Positions 39,991 through 51,711 of a DNA stretch of 64,000 nt are shown piece by piece. The translations under genes and the position numbers were made by a program. This DNA comes from Nocardioides dongkuii (lineage in GTDB: Bacteria; Actinomycetota; Actinomycetes; Propionibacteriales; Nocardioidaceae): contig NZ_CP059903.1 of assembly GCF_014127485.1 (NCBI RefSeq), forward strand, positions 3,470,001 to 3,534,000, read 5' to 3'. The notes under the pieces were generated by a model. It did not search any database. It worked only from the letters and a program-made list of their open reading frames with translations, and was not told where the DNA came from. Every line of letters begins with the position of its first letter. Within the stretch, counting starts at the first letter, position 1.

Positions 39991-41835
39991 TCACTCGACC
40001 GTGACGGACTTGGCGAGGTTGCGCGGCTGGTCGACGTCGTGGCCCATCGCGGAGGCGAGCTCGCAGGCGAACAGCTGCAGGGGTACGACGGCCACCAGCG
40101 GCTGGAGCAGCACCGGCACCTTCGGCAGCCGCACCACGTGGTCCGCGTACGGCGTGATCGCCTCGTCGCCCTCCTCGGCCAGGCAGATCGTGCGCGCGCC
40201 CCGTGCCCGCACCTCCTGGATGCCGCTGATCATCTTGTCGTGGAGCTGGTCGCGGCCGCGGGGCGGGACGACGCACAGCACCGGCAGCCCCTCCTCGACC
40301 AGCGCGATCGGGCCGTGCTTGAGCTCGCCGGCCGCGAACCCCTCGGCGTGCAGGTAGGCCAGCTCCTTGAGCTTGAGCGCACCCTCCAGCGCCACCGGGT
40401 AGCCGGCGTGCCGGCCCAGGAACAGCACCGAGCGGGCGCCGACGTGCTCGCGGGCGAGCGCGTAGACCTGCTCCGCGCCGTCGAGTACCGACTGGATCTG
40501 GTCGGGCACCTCCTCGAGCTGGCGCATGACCTCGTCGATCTCGTCGCCGTACCGGGTGCCCTTGACCTGCGCGAGGTAGAGGGCGAGCAGGTAGCAGCCC
40601 ACCAGCTGGGTCAGGAAGCCCTTGGTCGAGGCGACGCCGATCTCGGGGCCGGCGTGGGTGTAGATGACCGCGTCGGACTCGCGCGGGATGGTCGAGCCGT
40701 TGGTGTTGCAGATCGCCAGCACCTTGGACCGCTGCCCGCGCGCGTGCCGGATCGCCTGCAGGGTGTCGGCGGTCTCCCCGGACTGGCTGATCGCGACGAC
40801 CAGCGTGGAGTAGTCGAGGATCGGGTCGCGGTAGCGGAACTCCGAGGCCAGCTCGACCTCGACCGGCACGCGGCACCAGTGCTCGATGGCGTACTTGGCC
40901 ACCATGCCGGCGTAGAACGACGTGCCGCACGCGATGATGATGATCTTGTCGATGTCGCGCAGCTCCTGGTCGGAGAGGCGCATCTCGTCGAGCTGGAGCA
41001 GCCCGCCTCGGGAGTGCCGGCCGAGGAGCGAGTCGGCCACGGCGCGCGGCTGCTCGAAGATCTCCTTGCGCATGAACCAGTCGTGGCCGTCCTTCTCGGC
41101 GGCCGAGAGGTCCCAGTCGACGTGGAAGCGCTCGCCCTCCGCGGGCGTGCCGTCGAAGCCGGTCACCGCTACGCCGTCGCAGGTGATCGTGACGACCTGG
41201 TCCTGGCCGAGCTCGAGCGCCTCGCGGGTGTGCTCGATGAACGCCGCGACGTCGGAGCCGAGGAAGTTCTCGCCGTCGCCGAGGCCGACCACGAGCGGGC
41301 TGTTGCGGCGCGCCGCGACGACCCGCGAGGGGTCCTGGGCGTCGACCGCGACGAGCGTGAACGCGCCCTCGAGCTGCCGGCAGACCCGCTGCATCGCGGC
41401 GGTCAGGTCGTCGTCGACCTGGACCTCGAGCTCCAGCAGGTGCGCGGCGACCTCGGTGTCGGTCTCCGAGACCAGGTCGTGGCCGGCGTCCTCGAGCCGG
41501 GCGCGCAGCTCGGCGAAGTTCTCGATGATCCCGTTGTGCACCAGGCCGACCCGGCGGGTGCTGCCGAGGTGGGGGTGGGCGTTGACGTCGTTGGGCGCGC
41601 CGTGGGTGGCCCACCGGGTGTGCCCGATGCCCGTGGTCGAGCCCGGGAGGGGCGACTCGGCGATGGCCTTCTCGAGGTTGGCGAGCTTGCCCGCCCGCTT
41701 CTGGGCGACCAGCGACCCGCCGTCCACGAGCGCGATGCCCGCGGAGTCGTAGCCGCGGTACTCCAGCCGACGGAGACCCTCGACCACCACGCCCTGCGCC
41801 TGCTGATGACCGACGTATCCCACGATGCCGCACAT
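39991..41835 (-). CDS. glmS: Glutamine-fructose-6-phosphate aminotransferase (isomerising)
   Basis: The 614-residue enzyme makes glucosamine-6-phosphate for cell-wall precursors. The start must be ATG 41835, because Cys2 of MCGIVGYVG is the glutaminase nucleophile. The glutaminase domain covers about 1-240 ([15 protein letters not shown]), and two SIS domains follow ([28 protein letters not shown]), with the C-terminal NLAKSVTVE. No glmS riboswitch is present in the 67-bp leader. It is divergent from coaA. Confidence 0.98.
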   Translation of the reverse strand: MCGIVGYVGHQQAQGVVVEGLRRLEYRGYDSAGIALVDGGSLVAQKRAGKLANLEKAIAESPLPGSTTGIGHTRWATHGAPNDVNAHPHLGSTRRVGLVHNGIIENFAELRARLEDAGHDLVSETDTEVAAHLLELEVQVDDDLTAAMQRVCRQLEGAFTLVAVDAQDPSRVVAARRNSPLVVGLGDGENFLGSDVAAFIEHTREALELGQDQVVTITCDGVAVTGFDGTPAEGERFHVDWDLSAAEKDGHDWFMRKEIFEQPRAVADSLLGRHSRGGLLQLDEMRLSDQELRDIDKIIIIACGTSFYAGMVAKYAIEHWCRVPVEVELASEFRYRDPILDYSTLVVAISQSGETADTLQAIRHARGQRSKVLAICNTNGSTIPRESDAVIYTHAGPEIGVASTKGFLTQLVGCYLLALYLAQVKGTRYGDEIDEVMRQLEEVPDQIQSVLDGAEQVYALAREHVGARSVLFLGRHAGYPVALEGALKLKELAYLHAEGFAAGELKHGPIALVEEGLPVLCVVPPRGRDQLHDKMISGIQEVRARGARTICLAEEGDEAITPYADHVVRLPKVPVLLQPLVAVVPLQLFACELASAMGHDVDQPRNLAKSVTVE

Positions 41836-41902
41836 GAGAGCCATGCTAACGACGGGTGGACCCTCCTCCGACCACCGCGGGGCGGCTGCAACAATCACCC
41901 GC

Positions 41903-42871
41903 ATGTCTTCCGGGGGTGGCCACGACGGCGCCCACGAGTCCTCCCCGTACATCGAGCTGGACCGCAAGGCCTGGGCCGCGCTCGCCGAGGAGACCGCCAA
42001 CCCGCTCAGCGTCGAGGAGGTACGCCGCCTCCGCGGCCTGGGCGACTCCCTCGACCTCGACGAGGTCCAGGAGGTCTACCTGCCGCTGAGCCGGCTGCTG
42101 AGCCTGTACGTCGAGTCGGCCGGCAACCTGCACCGCCAGCAGGAGGCGTTCCTCCACCAGCGCACCCCGCCGCGCACGCCGTTCGTCATCGGCCTGGCCG
42201 GCTCGGTCGCCGTCGGCAAGTCGACCACCGCCCGCGTGCTGCAGCAGATGCTCGCCCACTGGCCCGAGCACCCCAACGTCGCGCTGGTGACCACCGACGG
42301 CTTCCTCTACCCCAACGCCGAGCTCCAGCGGCGCGGGCTGCTGCAGCGCAAGGGGTTCCCGGAGTCCTACGACCGCCGTGCCCTGCTGCGCTTCGTCGTC
42401 GACATCAAGTCCGGCAAGGACGAGGTCGAGGCCCCGGTCTACTCCCACCTCGTCTACGACGTGGTGCCCGGCGAGAAGATCGTGGTCAAGCGGCCCGACA
42501 TCGTCATCATCGAGGGCCTCAACGTGCTGCAGCCGGCCCGGGTGCGCGAGGACGGCCGCACCAGCCTGGCGGTCAGCGACTTCTTCGACTTCAGCGTGTA
42601 CGTCGACGCCGGCCGCGACAAGATCCGCGACTGGTACGTCTCCCGCTTCCTGCGGCTGCGGGAGACGGCGTTCCGCGACCCGCACTCCTACTTCGCGCGG
42701 TACGGCGCGATGAGCCACGAGGACGCGGTCGCCGAGGCCGAGCGGATCTGGGACTCGATCAACGGCCCCAACCTGGTCCAGAACATCCTGCCGACCCGCT
42801 CGCGGGCCACGCTGGTGATGCGCAAGGACCGCGACCACTCGGTGCGCTACGTGCGGCTCAGGAAGGTCTGA
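41903..42871 (+). CDS. coaA: Type I pantothenate kinase
   Basis: The 322-residue enzyme phosphorylates pantothenate, the first and regulated step of CoA synthesis. The P-loop [14 protein letters not shown] is at about 97-110, and the family motifs [18 protein letters not shown] and [10 protein letters not shown] follow. The ATG at 41903 is preferred over in-frame upstream codons that overlap the glmS start region. The 3' end overlaps the convergent tandem GNAT gene by 14 bp. Confidence 0.96.
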   Translation: MSSGGGHDGAHESSPYIELDRKAWAALAEETANPLSVEEVRRLRGLGDSLDLDEVQEVYLPLSRLLSLYVESAGNLHRQQEAFLHQRTPPRTPFVIGLAGSVAVGKSTTARVLQQMLAHWPEHPNVALVTTDGFLYPNAELQRRGLLQRKGFPESYDRRALLRFVVDIKSGKDEVEAPVYSHLVYDVVPGEKIVVKRPDIVIIEGLNVLQPARVREDGRTSLAVSDFFDFSVYVDAGRDKIRDWYVSRFLRLRETAFRDPHSYFARYGAMSHEDAVAEAERIWDSINGPNLVQNILPTRSRATLVMRKDRDHSVRYVRLRKV

Positions 42872-43871
42872 CCCGCTTCTGCACGTCGAGCGCCTGCTCG
42901 ACGACCCGGTAGCCCAGCGCCTCGTTGACGGCGTTCATGGCGGCGTTGACGCCGGCGTTGCTGGTCACGACCGACGTCGCGTCCGGGAACAGCTCGAGCA
43001 CCCGCCGGTGGGTGGCGAGCTTCATCCCGAGCCCGATCCGGTGGCCGCGGTGGCCGGGCAGCACCAGGGTGCCGCCGACGGTCGCGACCCGCGGGTCGGC
43101 CGCGACCACGCCGAGCTCGTGGAAGCCGCACAGCCCGCCCCCCGGGGTCACCCCGACCGCGACCAGCCACCGCCGGCCGGTGGCGGCCGTCCGCTCCTCG
43201 ACCTCGTGCAGCCGCTCGGGCGTCCAGGACGCCGCCCCCACGTCGAGGTCGCCCCGCGGGACCATGGTCATGAACGCCGAGAGCAGGTCGCAGAAGTCCG
43301 GCACCCACTCCTCGGGCACCCGGTCCTCGAAGGCGACCACGCGGTACCCGCCCAGGTGGGCGGCGACCTCGGCCTCCAGCGGACCCCACGACGCCGGCGC
43401 GGTCCGCAGGTCCAGCAGCTTGGTCTCCTCGCGGCTGGCGACGGGGTACCCGCTCGCCTCCGCGAACGCCGTCGACGGGGAGCCCTCCCCCGGCGGCGCG
43501 TACGCCGACCCGACGTACGCCGTGCGGCCGTCGTCGGCGGCGAGCCGCTCCAGCTCGGCGAGCACCGCCCGGCCCACGCCGCGGCGACGGTGGTCCGGGT
43601 GCACCTGGACGTCGAGCTCGGCCAGGTGCCGGTTGTCGGCGAGGAAGAGGACGAGGAACCCCGAACCCACCACGACGCTGTCCTTGGTCGCCAGCAGGAG
43701 CCGGCGGGCCAGGTCCGTGCGCGGGAGGGAGTAGAGCGGCCGCGCGACGTCCCAGGACGGCCACCCGTCGTACGCCCGGTCGTGGGCGGAGGACGCCGCG
43801 CCGACCTCCCACCAGGACCGCAGGGCGGTCCCGTCGGTGGGGTCGATCTCCCGCACGCGGACGTCGGTCAC
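42858..43871 (-). CDS. Tandem GNAT acetyltransferase
   Basis: The 337-residue protein holds two GNAT domains. The first (about 5-165) has [15 protein letters not shown]. The second (about 180-330) has [22 protein letters not shown] and the [17 protein letters not shown] ending. This layout resembles the mycothiol synthase-like double-GNAT group. It is similar in plan to the protein at 51712-52737, and the two look like paralogues. Start GTG 43871, 10 bp after the glmM end on the same strand. Substrate unknown. Confidence 0.85.
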   Translation of the reverse strand: MTDVRVREIDPTDGTALRSWWEVGAASSAHDRAYDGWPSWDVARPLYSLPRTDLARRLLLATKDSVVVGSGFLVLFLADNRHLAELDVQVHPDHRRRGVGRAVLAELERLAADDGRTAYVGSAYAPPGEGSPSTAFAEASGYPVASREETKLLDLRTAPASWGPLEAEVAAHLGGYRVVAFEDRVPEEWVPDFCDLLSAFMTMVPRGDLDVGAASWTPERLHEVEERTAATGRRWLVAVGVTPGGGLCGFHELGVVAADPRVATVGGTLVLPGHRGHRIGLGMKLATHRRVLELFPDATSVVTSNAGVNAAMNAVNEALGYRVVEQALDVQKRVRPS

Positions 43872-43881
43872 GCGCCCGACC

Positions 43882-45225
43882 CTAGGAGAGCGTGAGCCGC
43901 TCCCGCACCACCTTTGCGAGCCGCTCGGCGACCTGCTCGGCGCGGCCCTGGGTCTCGGCCTCGACCATCACCCGGACCAGCGGCTCGGTGCCCGAGGGAC
44001 GCAGGAGCACCCGGCCGGTGTCGCCGAGCGCCGCCTCCTCCTCGGCCACCGCGGCGGCGAGGACCTCGTCGTCGGTGCGGCTGCGGTCGACGCCGCCGAC
44101 GTTGACGAGCACCTGCGGGAACCGGGTCATCACCGAGGCCAGCGAGGCCAGGGACTCCCCGGTGACGACCATCCGCTCCAGCACGTGCAGGGCGGTGAGG
44201 ATGCCGTCGCCGGTGGTCGCGTGGTCGCGCTGGATGACGTGGCCGGACTGCTCGCCGCCGAGGGAGTAGCCGTCGGCGTTCATCGTCTCCAGGACGTAGC
44301 GGTCGCCGACGGCGGTCTGGCGCACGGCGACGCCGTGCTCGGCCATCGCGCGCAGCAGGCCCAGGTTGCTCATCACCGTGACCACGAGGGTGTCGTCGCG
44401 CAGCCGGCCGGCGTCGCGCAGGCCGAGCGCCAGGATGGCCATGATCTGGTCGCCGTCGACGACCCGGCCGCGGTGGTCCACGGCCAGGCAGCGGTCCGCG
44501 TCGCCGTCGAGGGCGAAGCCGGCGTCCGCGCCGTGCTCGAGGACGGCGGCCTGGAGCGGGCCGAGGTGCGTCGATCCGCAGCCCTCGTTGATGTTCAGGC
44601 CGTCGGGCGCCGCGTTGATCGGGATCACCGTCGCGCCGGCCGCGGCCAGGGCCATCGGGCCGGCCTGGTACGCCGCGCCGTGGGCGCAGTCGAGCACCAC
44701 GCGCAGGCCCGTGAGCGGCTTGACGGTGCTGACCAGGTGGGCGACGTACTCCTCCAGCGGCGTGGAGTACGGCGTCACCCGGCCGACGTCGGCGCCGGTG
44801 GGGGGCTGCCAGGGCTGCCCCATCCGCTCCTCGATGGCGCGCTCGATGGTGTCGTCGAGCTTGACCCCGCCGCGGGCGAGGAACTTGATGCCGTTGTCGG
44901 GCATCGGGTTGTGCGAGGCGCTGATGACCACCCCGACGTCGGCGCCGAGCGCGTCGGTCAGGAAGGCGACACCGGGCGTCGGCACCACCCGCACCCGGAC
45001 CACGTCGACGCCGGCCGAGGCGAGCCCGGCGACGACGGCGTGCTCGAGGAACTGGCCCGAGATCCGGGTGTCCCGGCCGACGACCGCACGCGGTCGCTGG
45101 CCGGCGTAGCCGCCCCGGTCGACGAGGACCCGGGCGGCGGCGACGGACAGGTCCAGGGCCAGCGAGGCGGTCAGCAGACCGTTCGCCTGGCCCCGGACCC
45201 CGTCCGTGCCGAACAGACGTCCCAC
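43882..45225 (-). CDS. glmM: Phosphoglucosamine mutase
   Basis: The 447-residue enzyme converts glucosamine-6-phosphate to the 1-phosphate for UDP-GlcNAc. The phosphoserine loop [13 protein letters not shown], the metal motif DGDADR and the sugar motif GGEQSGH and RPSGTEP are all intact. The start is GTG 45225, 11 bp after the rpsI stop. The operon rplM-rpsI-glmM links cell wall supply with ribosomal genes, a standard actinobacterial order. Confidence 0.97.
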   Translation of the reverse strand: MGRLFGTDGVRGQANGLLTASLALDLSVAAARVLVDRGGYAGQRPRAVVGRDTRISGQFLEHAVVAGLASAGVDVVRVRVVPTPGVAFLTDALGADVGVVISASHNPMPDNGIKFLARGGVKLDDTIERAIEERMGQPWQPPTGADVGRVTPYSTPLEEYVAHLVSTVKPLTGLRVVLDCAHGAAYQAGPMALAAAGATVIPINAAPDGLNINEGCGSTHLGPLQAAVLEHGADAGFALDGDADRCLAVDHRGRVVDGDQIMAILALGLRDAGRLRDDTLVVTVMSNLGLLRAMAEHGVAVRQTAVGDRYVLETMNADGYSLGGEQSGHVIQRDHATTGDGILTALHVLERMVVTGESLASLASVMTRFPQVLVNVGGVDRSRTDDEVLAAAVAEEEAALGDTGRVLLRPSGTEPLVRVMVEAETQGRAEQVAERLAKVVRERLTLS

Positions 45226-45236
45226 AGGAGGGAGCG

Positions 45237-45737
45237 TCAGCGCTTGCTGAACTGCGGCGCCTTGCGGGCCTTCTTCAGACCAGCCTTCTTGCGCTCGATG
45301 ACGCGGGCGTCACGGGTGAGCAGGCCGGCCTTCTTCAGCGCCGGGCGGTTGGCCTCGGTGTCGATCCAGTTCAGGCAGCGGGCCACGCCGAGGCGCAGCG
45401 CGCCGGCCTGACCGGTGATGCCGCCGCCGTGGATCCGGGCGATCACGTCGAACCGGCCGTCGAGCTCGAGCTCGGCGAACGGCTCGTTGACGACCTGCTG
45501 GTGCAGCTTGTTCGGGAAGTACGACTCGAGCGTACGGCCGTTGACCGTCCACTGGCCGGTGCCCGGCACGATGCGGACGCGGGCCACGGCCTCCTTGCGG
45601 CGGCCGGTGGCCGCGGCGGGGGCGATGGTCGCCGGACGCAGCGGTGCGTCGGCGGACGGGGCGCTCTCCGAGCTGTAGGCAACGCCCTGCTCGTCGACCT
45701 CGTAGGTCGTCTCTTCGACCTCGGTGGTGTCAGCCAC
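45237..45737 (-). CDS. rpsI: 30S ribosomal protein S9
   Basis: The 166-residue protein carries the S9 core from about residue 40 ([18 protein letters not shown]) and the C-terminal tail ending [12 protein letters not shown] that reaches the ribosomal P site. The N-terminal 38 residues are acidic and extra compared with E. coli S9, as usual in actinobacteria. Start GTG 45737. Downstream of rplM by 36 bp. Confidence 0.98.
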   Translation of the reverse strand: MADTTEVEETTYEVDEQGVAYSSESAPSADAPLRPATIAPAAATGRRKEAVARVRIVPGTGQWTVNGRTLESYFPNKLHQQVVNEPFAELELDGRFDVIARIHGGGITGQAGALRLGVARCLNWIDTEANRPALKKAGLLTRDARVIERKKAGLKKARKAPQFSKR

Positions 45738-45773
45738 GATGAATTCCTCTTCAGACTTTCTCGGCGGGCGCGA

Positions 45774-46217
45774 TTACTGGGAGATCTGGGTGATCTCGAA
45801 GGGGACGGCCTGCTGGGCCGCGTGCGGGTGCGTCGGGCCGGAGTAGACCTTCAGCTTCTTGAGCACCTGCCGACCGAGGCGGTTCTTGGGGAGCATGCCC
45901 CACACGGCCTTCTCGATCGCCTTGCGGGCGTCCTTCTCCAGCAGCTCACCGATGGGGGTGGCCGAGAGGCCGCCCGGGTAGCCGGAGTGGCGGTAGGACA
46001 TCTTGGTCGTCTTCTTGCTGCCCGACAGGGCGACCTTCTCCGCGTTGATGATGATGACGAAGTCACCGGTGTCGGCGTGCGGGGCGAAGATCGCCTTGTG
46101 CTTGCCGCGCAGGAGGGTCGCCGCGGTCACGGCGAGCTTGCCGAGGACGATGTCGGTGGCGTCGATGACGTGCCACTCGCGCTGGATGTCAGCGGGCTTG
46201 GGGCTGTACGTGCGCAC
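45774..46217 (-). CDS. rplM: 50S ribosomal protein L13
   Basis: The 147-residue protein has the typical L13 motifs [27 protein letters not shown] and [19 protein letters not shown]. The start is GTG 46217, giving the normal length. It is the first gene of rplM-rpsI-glmM. The leader of about 135 nt contains a stem-loop, and the promoter is at 46360-46389. Confidence 0.98.
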   Translation of the reverse strand: MRTYSPKPADIQREWHVIDATDIVLGKLAVTAATLLRGKHKAIFAPHADTGDFVIIINAEKVALSGSKKTTKMSYRHSGYPGGLSATPIGELLEKDARKAIEKAVWGMLPKNRLGRQVLKKLKVYSGPTHPHAAQQAVPFEITQISQ

Positions 46218-46242
46218 AGGACTGAGCCTTCTCGTTCGTAGG

Positions 46243-46267
46243 ACCCGGACGGACTGCCCGTCCGGGT
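46243..46267 (-). other. Stem-loop in the rplM leader
   Basis: Perfect 10-bp arms ACCCGGACGG (46243-46252) and CCGTCCGGGT (46258-46267) with a 5-base loop, 26 bp upstream of the rplM start. It could serve in L13 autoregulation, as known for rplM-rpsI operons elsewhere, but no specific binding motif was recognised. Confidence 0.5.
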
Positions 46268-46359
46268 GGTGCTGCTGCGCCCTCTGACGAACACTGCCCG
46301 GCTCGGAATCGTCCGGATCTGCACCCCACGAGGGAGTGCGGCAGGAGGCGCGACTCCCC

Positions 46360-46389
46360 AAGATACGGGCACCCGCTCCGGCGGGTCAA
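46360..46389 (-). promoter_or_regulatory. Sigma70-type promoter of rplM-rpsI-glmM
   Basis: Minus-strand TTGACC (46389-46384) and TATCTT (46365-46360) with an 18-bp spacer are close to the actinobacterial housekeeping consensus. Transcription would begin near 46353, giving a leader of about 135 nt. Confidence 0.65.
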
Positions 46390-46469
46390 AACGTGGCACC
46401 CGGCCGGGACCGGACCGGGAGGCGGACACCGGGTGTCGGTCTCTTCACCTCAGCGGTTAGGTTGCGAGG

Positions 46470-47745
<1,276 letters not shown>

Positions 47746-47759
<14 letters not shown>

Positions 47760-47852
47760 GCGCAGCGAAGCCCCAACGCTGCGACGAAGCCCGGGCCAGG
47801 TCGAGCAGCGGCGCGACTGAGGAACGAAGTCGCGACCCGCGTGTCGAGACCA
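47746..47852. repeat. Inverted repeats at the 3' end of citrate synthase
   Basis: AGCGTTGGG (47746-47754, inside the last codons of gltA) pairs with CCCAACGCT (47772-47780). Further on, a GAGCAGCG ... GTGTCGAGACC stretch (47802-47850) with an inner CGCGACT/AGTCGCG hairpin is a degraded relative of the repeat at 12338-12477. It fills the 100-bp gap before the HAD gene. Confidence 0.6.
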
Positions 47853-47859
47853 CACTGAG

Positions 47860-48507
47860 ATGACCGAACACACCACCCCGACCCCGGACGGCACGCCGTC
47901 CGGGGTCGCGGTCGTCTGGGACCTCGGCAACGTGCTCATCGACTGGCAGCCCCAGGACGCGGTGGCGGCCGGGGTGGGGCCCGAGGAGGCCGCGCGGTTC
48001 CTCGCCGCGGAGGACTTCGACTTCCTGGCCTGGAACCACGTCCAGGACGCCGGCGGCGGCTGGGACGACGCCGAGGCCGAGGTGGCGCGCACCCACCCGC
48101 ACTGGGCCGAGCACGCCCGGGCCTACCGGACCCACTTCGCGCGCTCGCTCGTCGGCGAGGTGCCCGGCACCGTCGACCTGCTCCGGGACCTGCACCGGGC
48201 CGGCGTCGTCCAGTGGGGGCTGACCAACTGGTCCGCCGAGCTCTACCCGCACGCGCCGGAGCGGTTCGACTTCCTCGCCCTCCTCGACGGCGTGGTCGTC
48301 TCCGGGGTCGAGGGGGTCGCCAAGCCCGACGCCCGTGCGTTCGAGCTGGTCGCCGAGCGCAGCGGCGTGCCCCTGGACCAGATGGTCTTCGTCGACGACC
48401 GCCCCGCCAACGTCGCGGCCGCCGTCGCGCTCGGGATGGACGGGATCGTCTTCACCGGCGCCGGCCCGCTCCGCGCGGACCTCCGCCGCCGCGGCCTCCC
48501 CGTCTGA
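47860..48507 (+). CDS. HAD-superfamily hydrolase
   Basis: The 215-residue haloacid-dehalogenase-fold protein has motif I WDLGNVL (about 20-26), motif II LTNWS (about 120-124), motif III Lys in GVAKPDARAF (about 149) and motif IV FVDDRPANVAAA (about 172-183). It resembles the YihX-type sugar phosphatase branch. Substrate unknown. Start ATG 47860. The stop codon overlaps the outer arm of the long palindrome at 48506. Confidence 0.88.
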   Translation: MTEHTTPTPDGTPSGVAVVWDLGNVLIDWQPQDAVAAGVGPEEAARFLAAEDFDFLAWNHVQDAGGGWDDAEAEVARTHPHWAEHARAYRTHFARSLVGEVPGTVDLLRDLHRAGVVQWGLTNWSAELYPHAPERFDFLALLDGVVVSGVEGVAKPDARAFELVAERSGVPLDQMVFVDDRPANVAAAVALGMDGIVFTGAGPLRADLRRRGLPV

Positions 48508-48570
48508 CCTGTGGAGAGAGTCGCCGAGTCGGCGCACATGTGCGCCGACTCGGCGTTCCTTCCACAGGTC
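48506..48570. repeat. Perfect 34-bp palindrome with 10-bp outer arms (copy 2), likely bidirectional terminator
   Basis: The core 48522-48555 is identical to 15771-15804. The outer arms GACCTGTGGA (48506-48515) and TCCACAGGTC (48561-48570) are perfect. It lies between the convergent HAD and acyl-CoA ligase genes, and the HAD stop codon TGA is partly inside it. Confidence 0.9.
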
Positions 48571-48574
48571 AGGG

Positions 48575-50200
48575 TCAGTTGACCCCGCGCTCGCGGTCGG
48601 CCCAGTACGGCGCGCGCAGCTCCCGCTTGAGGATCTTGCCGGTGGGGTTGCGCGGCAGCGCGCCGAGGACGTCGACCGACCCGGGGCACTTGTAGTGCGC
48701 GAGGTGCTCGCGGCAGTACGCCACCAGCTCGGCCTCGGTGGCCGTCGTGTCCGGCCGCAGCGCGACGACCGCCTTCACCGACTCGCCCCATCGGTCGTCC
48801 GGGACGCCGATGACCGCCACCTCGAGGACCGCGGGGTGCTCGGCCAGGACCCGCTCGACCTCGGGGCTGTAGATGTTCTCGCCGCCGCTGATGATCATGT
48901 CCTTGAGCCGGTCCTCGACGTAGACGTAGCCGCCGTCGTCGAGCCGGCCCAGGTCGCCGGTGCGGAACCAGCCGTCGTCGGTGAGCACCTGCGCGGTCGC
49001 CTCCGGCTTGCCGAGGAACCCCTTCATCACCTGCCGGGAGCGCAGCCAGATCTCGCCGGGCTCCCCCACCGGCCGGTCCTCCAGGGTGGCGGGGTCGACG
49101 ACCCGGACCTCCATGCCCGGGATCGGCCGTCCCGCCGAGAGCAGCCGCTCGGGGTGGTCGGGGTCGCGGTGGTCCTCCGGCATCAGGTGCGTGGCCACGC
49201 CGGCGACCTCGGTCAGGCCGTAGACCTGCACGAAGTCGGTGTCGGGCCAGGCCTCCATCGCGGCGCGCAGCAGCGGCGGCGGCATCGGGGAGGCGCCGTA
49301 GGTGTAGGTCTTCAGCGCCCCGAAGAGCCGCACCGCGTCGGGGCCCGCCTGCAGCACCTGGGCCAGCACCGCGGGGACCAGGAAGGTCCGGTTGGCGCCG
49401 GCGAGGATCGCGCCGGCCAGCGACGCCCCGTCGGGGTCCCGGGTCATCACGCTCGGCAGGCCGTCGTGCAGGCCGAGCAGGACGTACGACGAGCCGCCGA
49501 CGTGGAACAGCGGCATCGCCACCATCATCTTGTCGCCGGGCTCGAGCACCAGCCCCTCGTGGGAGCAGACGGTGTGCTCGACCATGTTGGTGTGGGTGAG
49601 CATCACGCCCTTGGGCCGGCCGGTGGTGCCGGAGGAGTACATCACCAGGCAGACGTCGTCGGGCGAGACGTCGTCGGGCCGGGAGGCCGGGGTGGCCGCC
49701 GCCAGCCAGGCCTCGTACTCGTCGCCCTCGGCGCCGTCCGGCGTCACCTCGATCACCGTGCGGACCGCGGTGAGCCGGTCGCGGATCCGGGCGACCTCCG
49801 GCGCCAGCTCGGTGCCGACGAACAGCACGGTCGCGCCGCTGTCGTTGACGGCGTAGTCGATCTCGTCGCCGGCGAGCCGCCAGTTGACGATCGCGTTGGC
49901 GGCGCCGAGCGACCCGGCGGCGAGGCTGATCTCGACGCAGGCCGGGTGGTTCTTGTCGAGGAACGCGACCACGTCGCCGCGGCCGACGCCGAGCTCCTGG
50001 AGCCCACCGGCCGCGCGGCGTACCCGGTCGTCCCACTGCGCCCAGGTCCAGGTGCGGCCGAGGTAGGTCATGCACTCCGCGTCGGGGTTCGTCGCCGCCC
50101 AGTGGGCGAGGCGGTCGTCGACGAACCTGGCACGGGGCGCGGGCCCATTCGGGGTCGAAGTGGCGGCGGCGAGGGCCTCGGGGGCGACGGTGGCATCCAT
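48575..50200 (-). CDS. Acyl-CoA synthetase (AMP-dependent ligase, class I adenylate-forming)
   Basis: The 541-residue enzyme activates a carboxylic acid via an acyl-AMP to its CoA thioester. The core motifs are YSSGTTGRPKG (P-loop, about 178-188), YGLTEVAG, GWFRTGDLG and the C-terminal catalytic Lys in NPTGKILKREL. It is of the FadD type without a membrane anchor. The ATG at 50200 gives a normal N-terminus. It is divergent from the HtrA protease. The 148-bp gap 50201-50348 shows no clear promoter motif. Substrate chain length is unknown. Confidence 0.92.
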   Translation of the reverse strand: MDATVAPEALAAATSTPNGPAPRARFVDDRLAHWAATNPDAECMTYLGRTWTWAQWDDRVRRAAGGLQELGVGRGDVVAFLDKNHPACVEISLAAGSLGAANAIVNWRLAGDEIDYAVNDSGATVLFVGTELAPEVARIRDRLTAVRTVIEVTPDGAEGDEYEAWLAAATPASRPDDVSPDDVCLVMYSSGTTGRPKGVMLTHTNMVEHTVCSHEGLVLEPGDKMMVAMPLFHVGGSSYVLLGLHDGLPSVMTRDPDGASLAGAILAGANRTFLVPAVLAQVLQAGPDAVRLFGALKTYTYGASPMPPPLLRAAMEAWPDTDFVQVYGLTEVAGVATHLMPEDHRDPDHPERLLSAGRPIPGMEVRVVDPATLEDRPVGEPGEIWLRSRQVMKGFLGKPEATAQVLTDDGWFRTGDLGRLDDGGYVYVEDRLKDMIISGGENIYSPEVERVLAEHPAVLEVAVIGVPDDRWGESVKAVVALRPDTTATEAELVAYCREHLAHYKCPGSVDVLGALPRNPTGKILKRELRAPYWADRERGVN

Positions 50201-50348
50201 GGCGCCGATCGTGACGCAGTTCACACGGGGGCACAAGGCGGCTTCTTCGCGGGCACCCAGCGCCGTCTCAGCCTGGTCACAGGCTGGAGGCCGATGATTG
50301 TCATCAACAACGAGACGGCAGCGAGACGCCGAACAGGAGGCACGCAGC

Positions 50349-51692
50349 ATGACCAACGAGTGGCACGACGACACCCAGCCCGTGCGCCCCACCGCGGGCG
50401 AGCAGCCCACCGCGGCCCCCGCCGCGGCGGCCCCCACCGCGCCTCCGACGGCGCCCCCCACGACGCCTCAGCCGGTGCCCGCTCCCCCGACCACCCCGCC
50501 GCCCGCCCCGCTCACGCAGCCCCGCGCTCCGCGCGGCCGGCGGTTCGCGGCGGGCGTGGTCGCCGCCTCCCTGGTGGCCGGCGGCGCCGCGGGCCTGGGC
50601 GGCGCCGCTGCCTGGGACGCCTGGGACGACGACCCGACCGGCAACCGCGCCGGTACGCCGTCCCGCTCCACCGCGCAGTTCGCCGACTCCGACTCCGACT
50701 CCGAGCCCGCCACCGACGGCACGGTGGAGTCGGTCGCGGCGTCGGTGCTCCCGTCGGTGGTGAAGATCGACGTCACCGGCGCGCAGGGCTCGGGGTCCGG
50801 ATCGGGCGTCGTGCTCAGCGAGGACGGCCAGGTGCTGACCAACGACCACGTGGTCGAGCTCGCGGGCGACGGGGGCGAGATCACGGTGTCGTTCAACGAC
50901 GGGACCGAGGCCGAGGCCGAGATCGTCGGCACCGACCCGCTCACCGACGTCGCGGTGATCCAGGCCGAGGACGTCGAGGGGCTCACCCCCATCACGCTCG
51001 GCTCGTCCGACGACCTCGAGGTCGGTGAGGGCGTCGTCGCGATCGGCTCGCCGTTCGGTCTCGACGCGACCGTCACCAGCGGCATCGTCAGCGCGCTGAA
51101 CCGCCCGGTCGGGGTCGGCCAGAGCGCGGACGGCACCACGGCGTACCCCGCCATCCAGACCGACGCGGCGATCAACCCCGGCAACAGCGGCGGCCCGCTG
51201 GTCGACATGGAGGGCCGCCTGGTCGGCATCAACTCCTCGATCCGGAGCACCGCCTCGTCCTCGCCGTTCGGCACGAGCGAGGCCGGCTCCATCGGCCTCG
51301 GCTTCGCGATCCCCATCGACGACGCCATGCCGATCGTCGAGGAGATCGTCGCGGGCGAGACGCCCAGCCACGCCCTGCTCGGCATCAGCGTCTCGGACGT
51401 CGGGGCGGAGCCCGGCACGGTGCCGGGCATGCCGGGCGCCGAGGAGGGCGCCACCCCGAGCGAGGGCGCGCTGGTCCGCGAGGTCGGCGGCGACTCCGCC
51501 GCGGCGGACGCCGGGCTGAAGCAGGGCGACGTGATCACGAAGATCGACGAGCAGCACGTCGCGGGGTCCGACGACCTGATCGCCACGATCCGCTCCTACC
51601 GGCCCGGCGACACGGTCACCGTGACCTACGAGCGCGACGGCGTGGAGAGCACCACCGAGCTCGAGCTGGACTCGGACGCCTCCGAGTCCTGA
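50349..51692 (+). CDS. Membrane-anchored HtrA-type serine protease with PDZ domain
   Basis: The 447-residue protein has a Pro/Ala-rich cytoplasmic N-terminus (about 1-70), one transmembrane segment (about 77-97), an acidic linker, a trypsin-like domain with His167 (TNDHVV), Asp200 (LTDVAVIQ) and Ser280 (GNSGGP), and a C-terminal PDZ domain (about 345-440). It degrades or repairs misfolded extracytoplasmic proteins. The ATG at 50349 has AGGAGG 8 bp upstream. Actinobacterial paralogues are PepD/HtrA. It stands alone. Confidence 0.93.
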   Translation: MTNEWHDDTQPVRPTAGEQPTAAPAAAAPTAPPTAPPTTPQPVPAPPTTPPPAPLTQPRAPRGRRFAAGVVAASLVAGGAAGLGGAAAWDAWDDDPTGNRAGTPSRSTAQFADSDSDSEPATDGTVESVAASVLPSVVKIDVTGAQGSGSGSGVVLSEDGQVLTNDHVVELAGDGGEITVSFNDGTEAEAEIVGTDPLTDVAVIQAEDVEGLTPITLGSSDDLEVGEGVVAIGSPFGLDATVTSGIVSALNRPVGVGQSADGTTAYPAIQTDAAINPGNSGGPLVDMEGRLVGINSSIRSTASSSPFGTSEAGSIGLGFAIPIDDAMPIVEEIVAGETPSHALLGISVSDVGAEPGTVPGMPGAEEGATPSEGALVREVGGDSAAADAGLKQGDVITKIDEQHVAGSDDLIATIRSYRPGDTVTVTYERDGVESTTELELDSDASES

Positions 51693-51711
51693 TCCCCCCG
51701 CACGGCGCGGC

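Noticed and set aside
41836-41902. Possible glmS riboswitch/ribozyme upstream of glmS
   Set aside because: The gap is only 67 bp and shared with divergent coaA; no ribozyme core is recognisable, and this class is mostly found in Firmicutes.
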